A stretch of DNA of 64,000 nucleotides from Aeromicrobium sp. Root236 (lineage in GTDB: Bacteria; Actinomycetota; Actinomycetes; Propionibacteriales; Nocardioidaceae): NCBI RefSeq assembly GCF_001428805.1, contig NZ_LMIS01000001.1, positions 806,001 through 870,000 on the forward strand, in the 5' to 3' direction. A model generated the notes under the pieces. That model had not been told where the DNA came from, did not search any database, and saw nothing but the letters and a program-made list of their open reading frames with translations. Position 1 is the first letter of the stretch; each line of letters opens with the position of its first letter. The position numbers were made by a program, and so were the translations under genes. Positions 1-9,171 of the stretch are shown piece by piece.

Positions 1-1697
1 TACGTGTCCAGCGGGATCAGCACTTCGTCCCATGGAGCGTGGTCACCGGTGAGCGACGGGTTGCCGCTGGTGTCCGGCGGGAGCGCGGCCCCGTTGAACG
101 AGCCGTTCAGCGCGGTCCAGTTGGCTCCGCCGTCCGTCGACGCCTGGAAGTACGCGTAGTCGTAGCCTTCCTCGATCGAGTAGCGGATCTTGGCCGTCAC
201 CGACGCCGTCGTCTTGCCGGTCAGATCGATGTCAGTCGTCATCGAGTTGGCCAGGTTGTCACCGGAGCCCGAGTAGAACTGCTTGGCACCCGAAGCCGGA
301 GCGCCGTTGTCCTTGACGACGGTCTTCTTCGGCAGGACCACGACTGCGCCCTGGGCCTTCTTGGTGTTGTACTCCTGCGGTCCCATCGCCAACGTGCGCT
401 TCTCCTTGGCGCCGATCGCCTCGTAGTCGAGCCAGCCGAGCTGCAGCTTCTCCCACGCACCGATGTCACCCGGTCGCGTGCCGAGCGGCTCGCCCTTGGC
501 GTTGAGGCGGCTCTGGGCCATAAGGGTCCAGTACTCGTTGGAGTTGTCGCCGCCACCGGCGATCGCGTAGGCGTCCGGCAGGCCGAGGTCGTGTCCGTAC
601 TCGTGGACGAAGACCGAGAGGCCGCCGTTCTCGGGCTGCACCGTGTAGTCGGAGATCCAGATGCCGGTGTCGCCGATCTCGGTGCCGCCGAGGCGGTTGT
701 AGTCCGGGCCGGTGATGCCGGCGTCGGTCAGGAAGGCGTTCCAGCGGTGCGACCAGATGGCGTCCTCTCCCTGCTGCGGGTCACCGTCGGCCTCGTCGCC
801 GCCGGCGTGCACGATCTGGAAGTGATCGATGTAGCCGTCGGGCTCGTTGAAGTCGCCGTCGCCGTCGTAGTCGTAGCGGTCGTACTGGTCGTACGCCTGC
901 AGCGCCGTCTTGATCTCGGCGTCGGTCTTGCCGGCGGCCTTCTGCTCCGCGATCCACGCCGTCACGGCGTCCTGGATGAGGTACCAGGTGCCGGAGTCCT
1001 CGCGGCCGTAGCGGGCCTCGTTGTAGGGAACCTTGACCCAGTCCGAGACCGTGCCGTCAACGGAGTAGCGGCCCGACGACTGCGTCTTGTAGTACGTCTT
1101 GAGCGACTCGCCGTTGGTCTTGAAGTACATGTCCTGGTAGTGCTGGCGGTTGAAGTCCGCCTGCCAGACCGTGGAGTTGTCCTTGGTGCGGTCGGGCGCG
1201 GGGATCTTGTTGTGCAGCGGGCCCTCGAACGTCGTGGGTCCGGGGGTGTCAGGGTCGGTGTCGACGTCCGGGTAGTCGGGGTGACGCTGGTTGCCGAACT
1301 CAGCGAGGATCACGAAGATCTTGTCGGCGCGCTCCTGCGAGAGCTCGACGTACTGGTCCTGCTGCTTGGCGCCGGCGCGGGCCTTGAAGTTCTTGCGGAA
1401 CTTCTTGTTGCCTGCGCGGGCGGCATCGGCGGGGCTGGTGCCGCGACCGACCTTGACGACGGTGCTGCCGTCCTTCTCGACGGGCTTCAGGTCACCGTTG
1501 AGCACACCGGTGATGGCGGACTCACGCAGCTCGCGGCGCTTGTCCTCCATCGGGCTGCGCAGCTCGTCCTGCTTGTGGGTGACTCGATCGCTACCGGCGA
1601 CCGGCGGTGCTGCTGACGCGGAGCTGGGAGCCGTATAGGCCGTCCCGAATGCTGCCGCGAGTGCGAGGCCGACTAGGCCTGACGTCACACGCTTCAC
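1..1697 (-). CDS. M6-family (immune inhibitor A-like) secreted metalloprotease, C-terminus beyond window
   Basis: The frame opens at a GTG (1697) behind a GAGGGGAAC ribosome site and is still open at base 1, so the 3' end lies outside. The product starts with a Sec signal (VKRVTSGLVGLALAAAFG, then an Ala-rich cleavage region) and a propeptide-like Lys/Arg-rich stretch. Near residue 364 it carries HEYGHDLGLPDAY, the HExxH zinc site of M6 metalloproteases followed by the usual GLPD. Downstream residues (YFQASTDGGANWTAL) fit the beta-sandwich that follows the catalytic domain in immune inhibitor A-type enzymes. Probably an exported protein-degrading enzyme. It has its own promoter region, shared back to back with the CAP-protein gene. 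Confidence 0.9.
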   Translation of the reverse strand, partial: MKRVTSGLVGLALAAAFGTAYTAPSSASAAPPVAGSDRVTHKQDELRSPMEDKRRELRESAITGVLNGDLKPVEKDGSTVVKVGRGTSPADAARAGNKKFRKNFKARAGAKQQDQYVELSQERADKIFVILAEFGNQRHPDYPDVDTDPDTPGPTTFEGPLHNKIPAPDRTKDNSTVWQADFNRQHYQDMYFKTNGESLKTYYKTQSSGRYSVDGTVSDWVKVPYNEARYGREDSGTWYLIQDAVTAWIAEQKAAGKTDAEIKTALQAYDQYDRYDYDGDGDFNEPDGYIDHFQIVHAGGDEADGDPQQGEDAIWSHRWNAFLTDAGITGPDYNRLGGTEIGDTGIWISDYTVQPENGGLSVFVHEYGHDLGLPDAYAIAGGGDNSNEYWTLMAQSRLNAKGEPLGTRPGDIGAWEKLQLGWLDYEAIGAKEKRTLAMGPQEYNTKKAQGAVVVLPKKTVVKDNGAPASGAKQFYSGSGDNLANSMTTDIDLTGKTTASVTAKIRYSIEEGYDYAYFQASTDGGANWTALNGSFNGAALPPDTSGNPSLTGDHAPWDEVLIPLDT

Positions 1698-1820
1698 TGT
1701 TCCCCTCGTTCCCTTTGATGGAGCAGCCGGGTGGTTTGCCCGGCCTGCGGTGCGTACGCCCTCGTGAGGCGCCCTGCACAACGGGGTCAACTTAGGTAAT
1801 TTTCAGGAAGAACGGCAGTC

Positions 1821-1868
1821 TTGACTTTTGGCTCAGGATGACTATAAGGACTAGTCCCTTCGGACTAG
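1821..1868 (+). promoter_or_regulatory. Sigma70-type promoter with operator-like inverted repeat for the CAP-protein gene
   Basis: TTGACT (1821-1826) and TATAAG (1843-1848) are 16 bp apart, an unusually good housekeeping promoter for this GC-rich DNA. A perfect inverted repeat CTAGTCC-CTTC-GGACTAG (1851-1868) covers the expected start point, as a repressor site or a 5' mRNA hairpin would. The nearest downstream gene is at 1950. The rest of the 252-bp gap (1698-1949) shows nothing else clear. Confidence 0.55.
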
Positions 1869-1949
1869 GGCAATGAGACAGCCCAACTTCCACGTTCTCG
1901 GCTCCCGTCCACCCCGCCTGATTTATGGTGTGGGTGGGAGGGAGAACCC

Positions 1950-2405
1950 ATGAAAAAAATACTGAACCCGCGCGCTCTTGCGGGAGCTTTGTTCGCAGTT
2001 CTGGTCCTGACGGCTATGCCGGCCTCGGCGATGACGCCCTACACCTACGAGTACGACGTCATCAGGTGGACCAACATCAAGCGGGTCGATCACGACAAGA
2101 CCAAGGTCAAGGCCCAGTCGTGCGTCGACCGCTACGCCGAACGGCAGGCAGCGTGGATGGCCAGTCACAAGGAGCTCAAGCACCAGAGGATGCAGCCGAT
2201 CATGGACGCCTGCGGATTGTCCTTGGTGTCGGAGAACATCGCGTACGGATTCGGCAGCGGTTACCGAGTCGTCGGCGCGTGGATGAAGTCGTCCGGCCAC
2301 CGGGCCAACCTGCTCAACGGCAAGGTCCGCTTGATCGGCGTCGGGGCCGTGCAGGACGACGACGGAGTGTGGTGGGTGTCGCAGGTGTTCGGTCGAAAGC
2401 AGTGA
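1950..2405 (+). CDS. Secreted CAP (SCP/PR1-like) domain protein
   Basis: A 151-residue protein with a clean signal peptide (MKKILNPRALAGALFAVLVL, cleavage near MPASA). The mature part is a minimal CAP domain: an N-terminal helix region with RVDHDKTKVKAQSC, then SENIAYGFGSG, the GHRANLLN block and the closing VSQVFG strand. Two cysteines could form the usual disulphide. Bacterial CAP proteins of this size are exported; their biochemical roles are mostly unknown. The start is supported by a GGGAGGGAG site. It is followed by a strong hairpin, so it is probably a single-gene transcript. Confidence 0.88.
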   Translation: MKKILNPRALAGALFAVLVLTAMPASAMTPYTYEYDVIRWTNIKRVDHDKTKVKAQSCVDRYAERQAAWMASHKELKHQRMQPIMDACGLSLVSENIAYGFGSGYRVVGAWMKSSGHRANLLNGKVRLIGVGAVQDDDGVWWVSQVFGRKQ

Positions 2406-2409
2406 GCGT

Positions 2410-2445
2410 TTCCGGGTGGTGAATTTTGGAATTCACCACCCGGAA
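2410..2445 (+). terminator. Terminator-like perfect hairpin after the CAP-protein gene
   Basis: A 16-bp perfect stem (TTCCGGGTGGTGAATT and its complement) around a TTGG loop, starting 5 bp after the stop codon. There is no long T-run, so it may act as an I-shaped actinobacterial terminator. Confidence 0.75.
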
Positions 2446-2618
2446 GGCTTTCCCTTTGGGGTTCGCTGTGCCCTAGGCTTGTCGGCAGTTGCACGACGTT
2501 GGGCCGTAAGAATGAATGAGTTCCTCTCGGGGTGTCTAGTTCTTCTCGAAGGTTGGATGTACGTCGCGACAGTCACTCGCGAAGGTCGTGAGGGACATCT
2601 CGCCAAGAGGAGTTAGAC

Positions 2619-2822
2619 ATGGCAACAGGAACCGTCAAGTGGTTCAACGCTGACAAGGGCTTCGGATTCATCGCCCCCGACGACGGCAGCGAAGACGTCT
2701 TCGCGCACTTCAGCGCCATCCAGTCCAGCGGCTACCGCTCGCTGAACGAGAACCAGAAGGTCGAGTTCGACGTCGAGCAGGGCCAGAAGGGCCTGCAGGC
2801 CGCCAACATCCGGCCCCTTTAG
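2619..2822 (+). CDS. cspA: Cold-shock protein
   Basis: A 67-residue single cold-shock domain, full length for the family. RNP1 (KGFGFI) and RNP2 (VFAHFS) are intact, with the typical start [12 protein letters not shown]. It binds single-stranded RNA/DNA and acts as an RNA chaperone. A strong GAGGAG site lies 7-12 bases before the ATG. Upstream is a 170-base stretch with no convincing gene that probably forms the long leader typical of csp mRNAs. Two copies of a hairpin repeat and a 17-bp-stem hairpin follow the stop. Confidence 0.95.
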   Translation: MATGTVKWFNADKGFGFIAPDDGSEDVFAHFSAIQSSGYRSLNENQKVEFDVEQGQKGLQAANIRPL

Positions 2823-2824
2823 GT

Positions 2825-2924
2825 AGGACGACAGGCTCGCGAGAGCTTGGGGGCCGGCTTGCCGGCCCCTCTAAGCAGGACGACAAGCTCGCGAGAGCTT
2901 GGGGGCCGGCTTGCCGGCCCCTCT
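2825..2924. repeat. Tandem 48-bp repeat, each unit holding two hairpins
   Basis: Units at 2825-2872 and 2877-2924 (period 52) differ at one position. Each has a small GCTC-GCGA-GAGC hairpin and a GGGGCCGGC-TT-GCCGGCCCC stem-loop. They sit just behind cspA, so they look like a duplicated terminator or a 3'-UTR structural element. Confidence 0.8.
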
Positions 2925-2934
2925 GATTCGGACT

Positions 2935-2971
2935 GCGAAAGCCCCCGGAGCATTGCTCCGGGGGCTTTCGC
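2935..2971. terminator. Very strong bidirectional terminator hairpin
   Basis: A 17-bp perfect stem (GCGAAAGCCCCCGGAGC) closes on a 3-base ATT loop. It lies between cspA (+) and a convergent small gene (-). The AAA/TTT within the stem gives a short U-run in both directions. Confidence 0.85.
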
Positions 2972-2985
2972 GTGTCAGGCGTGGC

Positions 2986-3162
2986 TCAGAGGTGCCCGCA
3001 CTCGTCCCACGCGTGGCGGCCGTACTCGGCACTCGGAGCGCTCTCGAGATAGCTGATGTCGGTGTCGGGCTTGGCGTGCCGGGGAGCGAGGCGATGAGCG
3101 GGGAACCTGGCCGACGCCTCGGCAACCTGCTGCGAATCGATCTCGAAGGTGGACTCGTCCAT
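2986..3162 (-). CDS. Small hypothetical protein (58 aa)
   Basis: An open frame from ATG (3162) to TGA (2986), with a good GAGGAGAG site before the start. The product begins MDESTFEIDSQQVAEA and ends EYGRHAWDECGHL; it is acidic and His/Cys-bearing, without signal peptide or membrane segment. I recognise no family. It is supported by the ribosome site, by its position against a convergent terminator, and by a 14-bp palindrome 31 bases upstream. It could be a small regulatory protein, but no function can be assigned. Confidence 0.6.
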   Translation of the reverse strand: MDESTFEIDSQQVAEASARFPAHRLAPRHAKPDTDISYLESAPSAEYGRHAWDECGHL

Positions 3163-3192
3163 GGGGCTCTCCTCTGCTCACGGGCGTTGACC

Positions 3193-3206
3193 TGAGGATA
3201 TCCTCA
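3193..3206. promoter_or_regulatory. 14-bp perfect palindrome upstream of the 58-aa gene
   Basis: TGAGGATATCCTCA is fully self-complementary and lies in the 81-bp gap between the small gene and the sugar-dehydrogenase gene, where an operator would sit. No clear -10/-35 was found. Confidence 0.4.
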
Positions 3207-3243
3207 TGTTTGCCCGCCGGGTAACCCTTACGCCCCGGTAGCT

Positions 3244-4353
3244 TCAGAGCGTCACGCGGAGGATCCGGTCGTCGCGGTCCCGCGGGTCGCCCCGGCCGTC
3301 GGTGTTGCTGGTGGTGACCCACAGCGCACCGTCCGGGGCCGTGACGACCGTGCGGATGCGCCCGTGGTCGCCGGCGAAGTACGCCTTGGGCTTCCCGGCG
3401 TGGTCGCCGTCAAGAGGTACCGCGAAGAGGCACTCGCCCTGCAGCGCTCCGAGGAACGCCGTCGACCGGGTGATCGCCAGGCCGGCCGGTGAGCAGTCGT
3501 CCGTGGGCCACGTGACCTTCGGGTTGACCAGGTCGTCGTCCTCGGACAGGCCCTCGACCATCGGCCAGCCGTAGTTGCCCCCACGCGCGATGAGGTTGAG
3601 CTCGTCCTTGGCCTTGTCACCGAACTCCGTGGCCCACAGCCGGCCGTCCGCGTCGTACGCGAGGCCCTCGATGTTGCGGTGCCCGTACGACCAGGTGCGG
3701 TTGCCGAACGGGTTGTCGGCGGCCGCCTTGCCGTCGTGGGTGATCCGCAGGACCTTGCCGTTGAGAGAATTCTTGTCCTGCGCCAGCGGGCCGTCGCCGG
3801 CGTCCCCGGTCGAGACGAACAGGTTGCCCTCGCCGTCGAACAAGAGGCGTCCGCCGTGGTGCCGGCCGCCGATCCCGATGCCGGTCAGGATCGGCTTCTG
3901 CGAGGCGATCACGCCACCCTTGAGCGTCAGGCGGACGACCCGGTTGTCCGAGTCGGTCGTGACGAACGCGAACAGCGTCGACTCGTCGTCCGGTGCCAGC
4001 GCCAGCCCGAGCAGGCCACCTTCTCCCCCGGGGGCACCTGATGCACCGTCGACGTCGCCGACCTTGGTGACCTTGCCGCCGGGCGTGATGCGGACGATCG
4101 AGCCCTTGTCGCGCTGCGACACGAACGCGTCGCCGCTCTCGAGGAACACGATGTCCCATGGCACGTTGAGACCGGTGGCGATCGTCGAGGCGATCGTGGG
4201 GTCGACGCTGGTGGGGGTGGCCGTGGCCGTGGTCGTGGCGGGACTCCCGGACGGCGTACGCGTCGGGCTGGGCTTCTCCCCGTCGCTGCCGCAGCCCACG
4301 AGGGTCGCGGCACCGATCGCGGCGAGGCCGGTCAGCAGGCTTCGGCGTTCCAT
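3244..4353 (-). CDS. PQQ-dependent sugar dehydrogenase-like lipoprotein (GSDH/SNDH beta-propeller)
   Basis: About 369 residues. I prefer the internal start MERRSLLTGLAA over one nine codons upstream, because it begins a twin-arginine-like signal ending in a lipobox (LVGC). A Thr/Pro linker leads to a six-bladed propeller typical of the glucose/sorbosone dehydrogenase family: LNVPWDIVFL, GLLGLALAPD, GGRHHGGRLLFDGEGNLFVS and GHRNIEGLAYD. These enzymes oxidise sugars with PQQ; the His near GGRHHGG fits the catalytic position, though PQQ use is inferred. Transcribed divergently from the PASTA kinase gene. Confidence 0.88.
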   Translation of the reverse strand: MERRSLLTGLAAIGAATLVGCGSDGEKPSPTRTPSGSPATTTATATPTSVDPTIASTIATGLNVPWDIVFLESGDAFVSQRDKGSIVRITPGGKVTKVGDVDGASGAPGGEGGLLGLALAPDDESTLFAFVTTDSDNRVVRLTLKGGVIASQKPILTGIGIGGRHHGGRLLFDGEGNLFVSTGDAGDGPLAQDKNSLNGKVLRITHDGKAAADNPFGNRTWSYGHRNIEGLAYDADGRLWATEFGDKAKDELNLIARGGNYGWPMVEGLSEDDDLVNPKVTWPTDDCSPAGLAITRSTAFLGALQGECLFAVPLDGDHAGKPKAYFAGDHGRIRTVVTAPDGALWVTTSNTDGRGDPRDRDDRILRVTL

Positions 4354-4410
4354 GGATCGATCATGCCGGTCCCGACCCAACTGCGACAGTGCGTCAGCGT
4401 CTCCTCGACG

Positions 4411-4444
4411 TGTGACGTGCCGGATCCGCCATTAATCTTGAGGA

Positions 4445-4447
<3 letters not shown>
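4411..4447 (+). promoter_or_regulatory. Promoter placing the transcript start at the kinase ATG (leaderless)
   Basis: TGTGAC (4411-4416), a 16-bp gap and TAATCT (4433-4438) are followed after six bases by the ATG at 4445. The predicted +1 is the A of the start codon, the usual geometry for leaderless actinobacterial mRNAs. A GAGGA sits too close to the start to be a normal ribosome site. Confidence 0.5.
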
Positions 4448-6100
<1,653 letters not shown>

Positions 6101-6171
6101 CGACTCCGGGAATGCCCACCACGGACGTACCGTTGAACAGTGCGTACGGAGTTTTCCTATGAGAGGCAGTC

Positions 6172-6558
6172 ATGAGCACCGTCACCCTGACCAAGGACAC
6201 CATCGACGACGTCATCGGCGCTGAGGGCATCACCCTCGTCGACTGGTGGGCCGAGTGGTGTGGTCCGTGCAAGCAGTTCGGCCCGGTCTTCGAAGCCGCC
6301 AGCGAGCAGCACAGCGACGTCGTCTTCGGCAAGATCGACACCGAGGACCAGCGCGAGCTGGCCGCCGCCGCCCAGATCACCTCGATCCCGACGCTGATGG
6401 CGTTCCGCGACGGCATCCTCGTCTTCTCGCAGCCCGGCGCCCTTCCGGCCGCCGGCCTCGAGCAGGTCATCACCGCGGTCAAGGACCTCGACATGGACGA
6501 CGTGCGTCGTCAGATCGCGGCCCAGGAGGCCGAAGCCCCCGAGGCGCGCCAGGCCTGA
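6172..6558 (+). CDS. trxA: Thioredoxin
   Basis: 128 residues with the redox motif WAEWCGPCKQ near residue 31 and the cis-Pro block SIPTLMAFRDG, all canonical. The C-terminal extension (about 20 residues, Glu/Ala-rich) is longer than in classical TrxA. Cytoplasmic disulphide reductase. A GAGAGG site precedes the ATG, and TTGAAC upstream could serve as -35. It stands alone and faces a convergent excalibur-domain gene. Confidence 0.93.
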   Translation: MSTVTLTKDTIDDVIGAEGITLVDWWAEWCGPCKQFGPVFEAASEQHSDVVFGKIDTEDQRELAAAAQITSIPTLMAFRDGILVFSQPGALPAAGLEQVITAVKDLDMDDVRRQIAAQEAEAPEARQA

Positions 6559-6569
6559 CGCCTAGGCGG

Positions 6570-6842
6570 CTACTTCTTCTCGCACGCGATCCCGTCCTTG
6601 TCGCGATCGCGCTTGGTGTTCTTCTTGTAGACCGCCTTGTTGCGGGTGAAGTTGGTGACCGGGGTTCCCGACGTGTGGTCGTGGGCCCCGGGCTTGCCAA
6701 CCCCGTGCTTGTAGTCCTTGTTGAGCTTCTTGCAGCTGCTGTAGGACTTGGCAGCGGCTTCGGCCGGCAATGACGTCGCGGCGACCATGCCCAAGCCAAG
6801 GGCAGTGGTGCAACACGCGACGACGAGCTTCTTGATGATCAT
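6570..6842 (-). CDS. Secreted excalibur calcium-binding domain protein
   Basis: 90 residues from the ATG at 6842, chosen because it starts a signal peptide (MIIKKLVVACCTTALGLGM) and has a GGAGGGAA site. The mature protein has the excalibur pattern: YSSCKKLNKDYKHGVGK, then a C-terminal DRDKDGIACEK, an EF-hand-like calcium loop with two conserved Cys. Excalibur domains occur in exported proteins, often with nucleases, but here the domain is alone. Function unknown beyond probable extracellular calcium binding. Confidence 0.85.
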   Translation of the reverse strand: MIIKKLVVACCTTALGLGMVAATSLPAEAAAKSYSSCKKLNKDYKHGVGKPGAHDHTSGTPVTNFTRNKAVYKKNTKRDRDKDGIACEKK

Positions 6843-6938
6843 GGGGTTCCCTCCCGTGAAGACAATGACTCTCGAATCCTCGGTCACGTGGACGCGGAAC
6901 GGGCCGGTTCGGTCAAAGATGGCTCCAACGAGCCATGC

Positions 6939-7727
6939 TCAGGCGACGACTGCCGTCGAGGCGCCGGGGTCCACCCACGTGATGCGGTCCGCGTACGGCG
7001 ACGCAGCCAGCACCGCTTCGGCCTCGCCGCGGCCCTGCTGGAAGTGCGACCAGCCTTCGTAGTGCACGGGGACGACCGCGGACGGCTTGACCAGGTCCAG
7101 CAGCTCGGCGCCCTGGCGGGCGTCCATCGTGTAGCGGAACCAGCCGGTGAGGTAGCGAAAGCGCACGGAGCCCAGATGCATCAGGATCGTGCCGATGTCG
7201 AGGCGCGAGGCGACGTCGCGCAGCCCTCGGAACAGCACGGTGTCACCGGTCATCCACAACGCCCCGTGCTCCTGCCCCGCCCACTCGAGCGCGAACCCGA
7301 TGACCGGGCCGGTGATCGGATTGAGGCCCACGGGACCGTGCTGGCATGGCGTCGCGGTGACGGTGATCGTCTCCTTGCCGGACGCCTCCAACGTCCAGGT
7401 GTCCCACGCCGCCAGACCGATCGCCCCGCCGCCGAGCTTCGCCGCCGCCTTCGTGGTGGTCAGGACGGTGCCGAGCCGCGGCAGCATCGAGACGCCGGTG
7501 GGGTCGAGGTTGTCCGCGTGATGGTGGTGGCTGATCAGCACAGCATCGATCGGGCCGAGATCATCGGGCGTCACCGACGGGCCCACGAGCTTGCTGGACA
7601 TGGTGCCCCAGCCGAAGAAGTAGCGCCGGCCGGGCGGGTCGAAGGTCGGGTCCGTGAGGATGCGCCAACCGCCGAACTCGAGGAGAGCGGTCGGACCGCC
7701 GATGTGGGTGATGGTGACTGCTGTCAT
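6939..7727 (-). CDS. MBL-fold metallohydrolase (UlaG/lactonase-like)
   Basis: 262 residues from the ATG at 7727, preceded by a perfect GAAGGAG site. It has the short metallo-beta-lactamase signature SHHHHADNLDPTG near residue 74, and later metal ligands in MTGDTVLFRGL and VPVHYEGW. This composition fits the UlaG-like branch (L-ascorbate-6-phosphate lactonase relatives and phosphodiester hydrolases). The substrate cannot be told from sequence. The next gene upstream is the dioxygenase, 44 bp away on the same strand, so the two could be cotranscribed. Confidence 0.88.
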   Translation of the reverse strand: MTAVTITHIGGPTALLEFGGWRILTDPTFDPPGRRYFFGWGTMSSKLVGPSVTPDDLGPIDAVLISHHHHADNLDPTGVSMLPRLGTVLTTTKAAAKLGGGAIGLAAWDTWTLEASGKETITVTATPCQHGPVGLNPITGPVIGFALEWAGQEHGALWMTGDTVLFRGLRDVASRLDIGTILMHLGSVRFRYLTGWFRYTMDARQGAELLDLVKPSAVVPVHYEGWSHFQQGRGEAEAVLAASPYADRITWVDPGASTAVVA

Positions 7728-7771
7728 GTCGGCTCCTTCGGGGTGCCGCACAGCATACGAGCCGGGCGCCG

Positions 7772-8590
7772 TCAGGCGGAGATGAACGACCTCATGCCGA
7801 CCGAGCCCATGTCGATCTCCTCGTTGAAGAACTCGATCTCCTCGCCGTCCTCGAGCAGGCTCAGCGCGGCGACCATCGGCCGGTAGTGATCATCGGTGGG
7901 CACCGCGATGCGGGCCTCGGACCAGGTGGCATAGGGATTGACGAGCTTGCTCACCTCGCGGTTGCGGAGCGCGTCGGCGGTGTCGGCGTCGAACTGCGCG
8001 GCCCAGTCCCAGGCGGTGCCGCCGTCCCACTTGACCCGGCCGAGGGCGTGCACGATGTTGCCGCTGCCGATGAACACGACGCCGCGGCGTCGCATCGCCC
8101 GCAGCCGGCCGTAGAGCTGGTAGAGCTCGGGCAGCGGCATGGCGTAGTCGATGCTGATCTGCAGGATCGGGACCTCGGGCGCGGGTGCGAGGTGCTTGAG
8201 CACGCTCCAGGTGCCGTGATCGAGGCCCCACTGCTTGTCGAGCTCGGCCTCGTAGTCGACGAGCTGCTTGGCAAGGAGCCTCGCGACGTCGGTGTCACCG
8301 ACGGTGTCGTACTGGACCCGGTAGAGCTCGTCGGGGAACCCGCCGAAGTCGTAGATGATCTTGTTCTTGGGCGCATCGGTGATGTGGGTCTGACCGGGAG
8401 TCAGCCAGTGCGCGCTGATCACGACGATGGCCTGAGCCTCGGGCAGCCCACGGCCGACCTCGGACCACTTCTGCGTGAACGAGTTGTCGGTGATGGCGTA
8501 CATGGGGTTGCCGTGACCCACGAAGAGCACCGGCATCAACGGGCTGGGCTGCAGCCGGTTGTCCAGGTCCGAGATCGAGTAGGTCGCCAT
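7772..8590 (-). CDS. LigB-type extradiol dioxygenase (DODA/YgiD family)
   Basis: 272 residues. Landmarks are MPVLFVGHGNPMYAI, VVISAHWLTPGQTHIT, LDHGTWSVLKHL and VVFIGSGNIVHALGRV. These His residues correspond to the Zn/Fe ligands and catalytic His of YgiD/DODA enzymes, which open catechol rings such as L-DOPA between C4 and C5. The true substrate here is unknown. A CCGGAGGAA site precedes the start. The promoter region just upstream is covered by two nested inverted repeats, suggesting control by a dimeric repressor. No regulator gene lies next door. Confidence 0.87.
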   Translation of the reverse strand: MATYSISDLDNRLQPSPLMPVLFVGHGNPMYAITDNSFTQKWSEVGRGLPEAQAIVVISAHWLTPGQTHITDAPKNKIIYDFGGFPDELYRVQYDTVGDTDVARLLAKQLVDYEAELDKQWGLDHGTWSVLKHLAPAPEVPILQISIDYAMPLPELYQLYGRLRAMRRRGVVFIGSGNIVHALGRVKWDGGTAWDWAAQFDADTADALRNREVSKLVNPYATWSEARIAVPTDDHYRPMVAALSLLEDGEEIEFFNEEIDMGSVGMRSFISA

Positions 8591-8606
8591 GGTGCCGTTC
8601 CTCCGG

Positions 8607-8632
8607 TAGTTGATGCTTCAACTATAGCATCA
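8607..8632 (-). promoter_or_regulatory. Extended -10 promoter overlapped by nested palindromes (operator) for the dioxygenase
   Basis: On the minus strand TGC-TATAGT is an extended -10 (hexamer 8626-8621). It lies inside TAGTTGA-TGCT-TCAACTA (8607-8624) and TGATGCT-N8-AGCATCA (8611-8632). The two overlapping dyads look like a MarR-type operator that would block the promoter. It also overlaps the stop codon of the upstream gene. Confidence 0.6.
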
Positions 8633-9142
8633 CCACTGGGGTCCCGGCTCCTGCTTGAAGCGGCTCGGGACGTCCTGCGCCCATTCATCGGGTGCGCTGG
8701 CCGCCGAGCGCGCCTCGAGGTCGATGCGGGCCTGCTTGACCGCGGCCTCGGCGTCCTCGTAGGTGTGGGCGAACAGCGACATGTCGAGCAGTCCCTGCCG
8801 TGTCAGGAGGCTGAGCAGCCGCGACACGAGACTGATCTGCGTACGCGCCTCGCCCAGGCCCTCAGGCAGCCAGGGCTCCTGGAGGAAGCCCGGCAGCACG
8901 CAGACGAGCTCGTCGGGACCGTAGAGGTGCCAGAACGCGCCGTGCTCGTGGAACTCACGCTCCGCCGACAACACCGTGCCCGGGTCGGTGCCGAGCCATC
9001 GACCCATGTCTGCGGTGTCGAGGTAGTGGGTGAGCCGATCGCGCACGCGCACGTAGCGGCGCACGGTCGGCTCGGCGCGACCTGACGCCTCCTGCGCGAA
9101 GAAGTCGTCGAGCAGGGGCCAACCGGGTTCGTCTGGATCCAT
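8630..9142 (-). CDS. Hypothetical protein (170 aa)
   Basis: Taken from MDPDEPGWPLLDDFF (ATG 9142) to a TGA that overlaps the dioxygenase promoter. Soluble and acidic, with no signal or membrane segment. It contains YVRVRDRLTHYLDTADM, a helical stretch with Leu/Arg, and EFHEHGAFWHLYGPDELV. I do not recognise a family. It follows the BluB-like gene by 29 bp on the same strand and is probably cotranscribed. The start has only a weak GAGGC site, so a slightly different start is possible. Confidence 0.7.
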   Translation of the reverse strand: MDPDEPGWPLLDDFFAQEASGRAEPTVRRYVRVRDRLTHYLDTADMGRWLGTDPGTVLSAEREFHEHGAFWHLYGPDELVCVLPGFLQEPWLPEGLGEARTQISLVSRLLSLLTRQGLLDMSLFAHTYEDAEAAVKQARIDLEARSAASAPDEWAQDVPSRFKQEPGPQW

Positions 9143-9171
9143 GCCTCGACTCAACCACCGAGGTCTGACAG

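Noticed and set aside
39-1616. 525-codon + strand frame
   Set aside because: Antisense to the M6 protease, which has intact motifs in its own frame.
2416-2616. 66-codon frame before cspA
   Set aside because: Begins inside the CAP terminator hairpin and lies in the cold-shock leader; residues look random.
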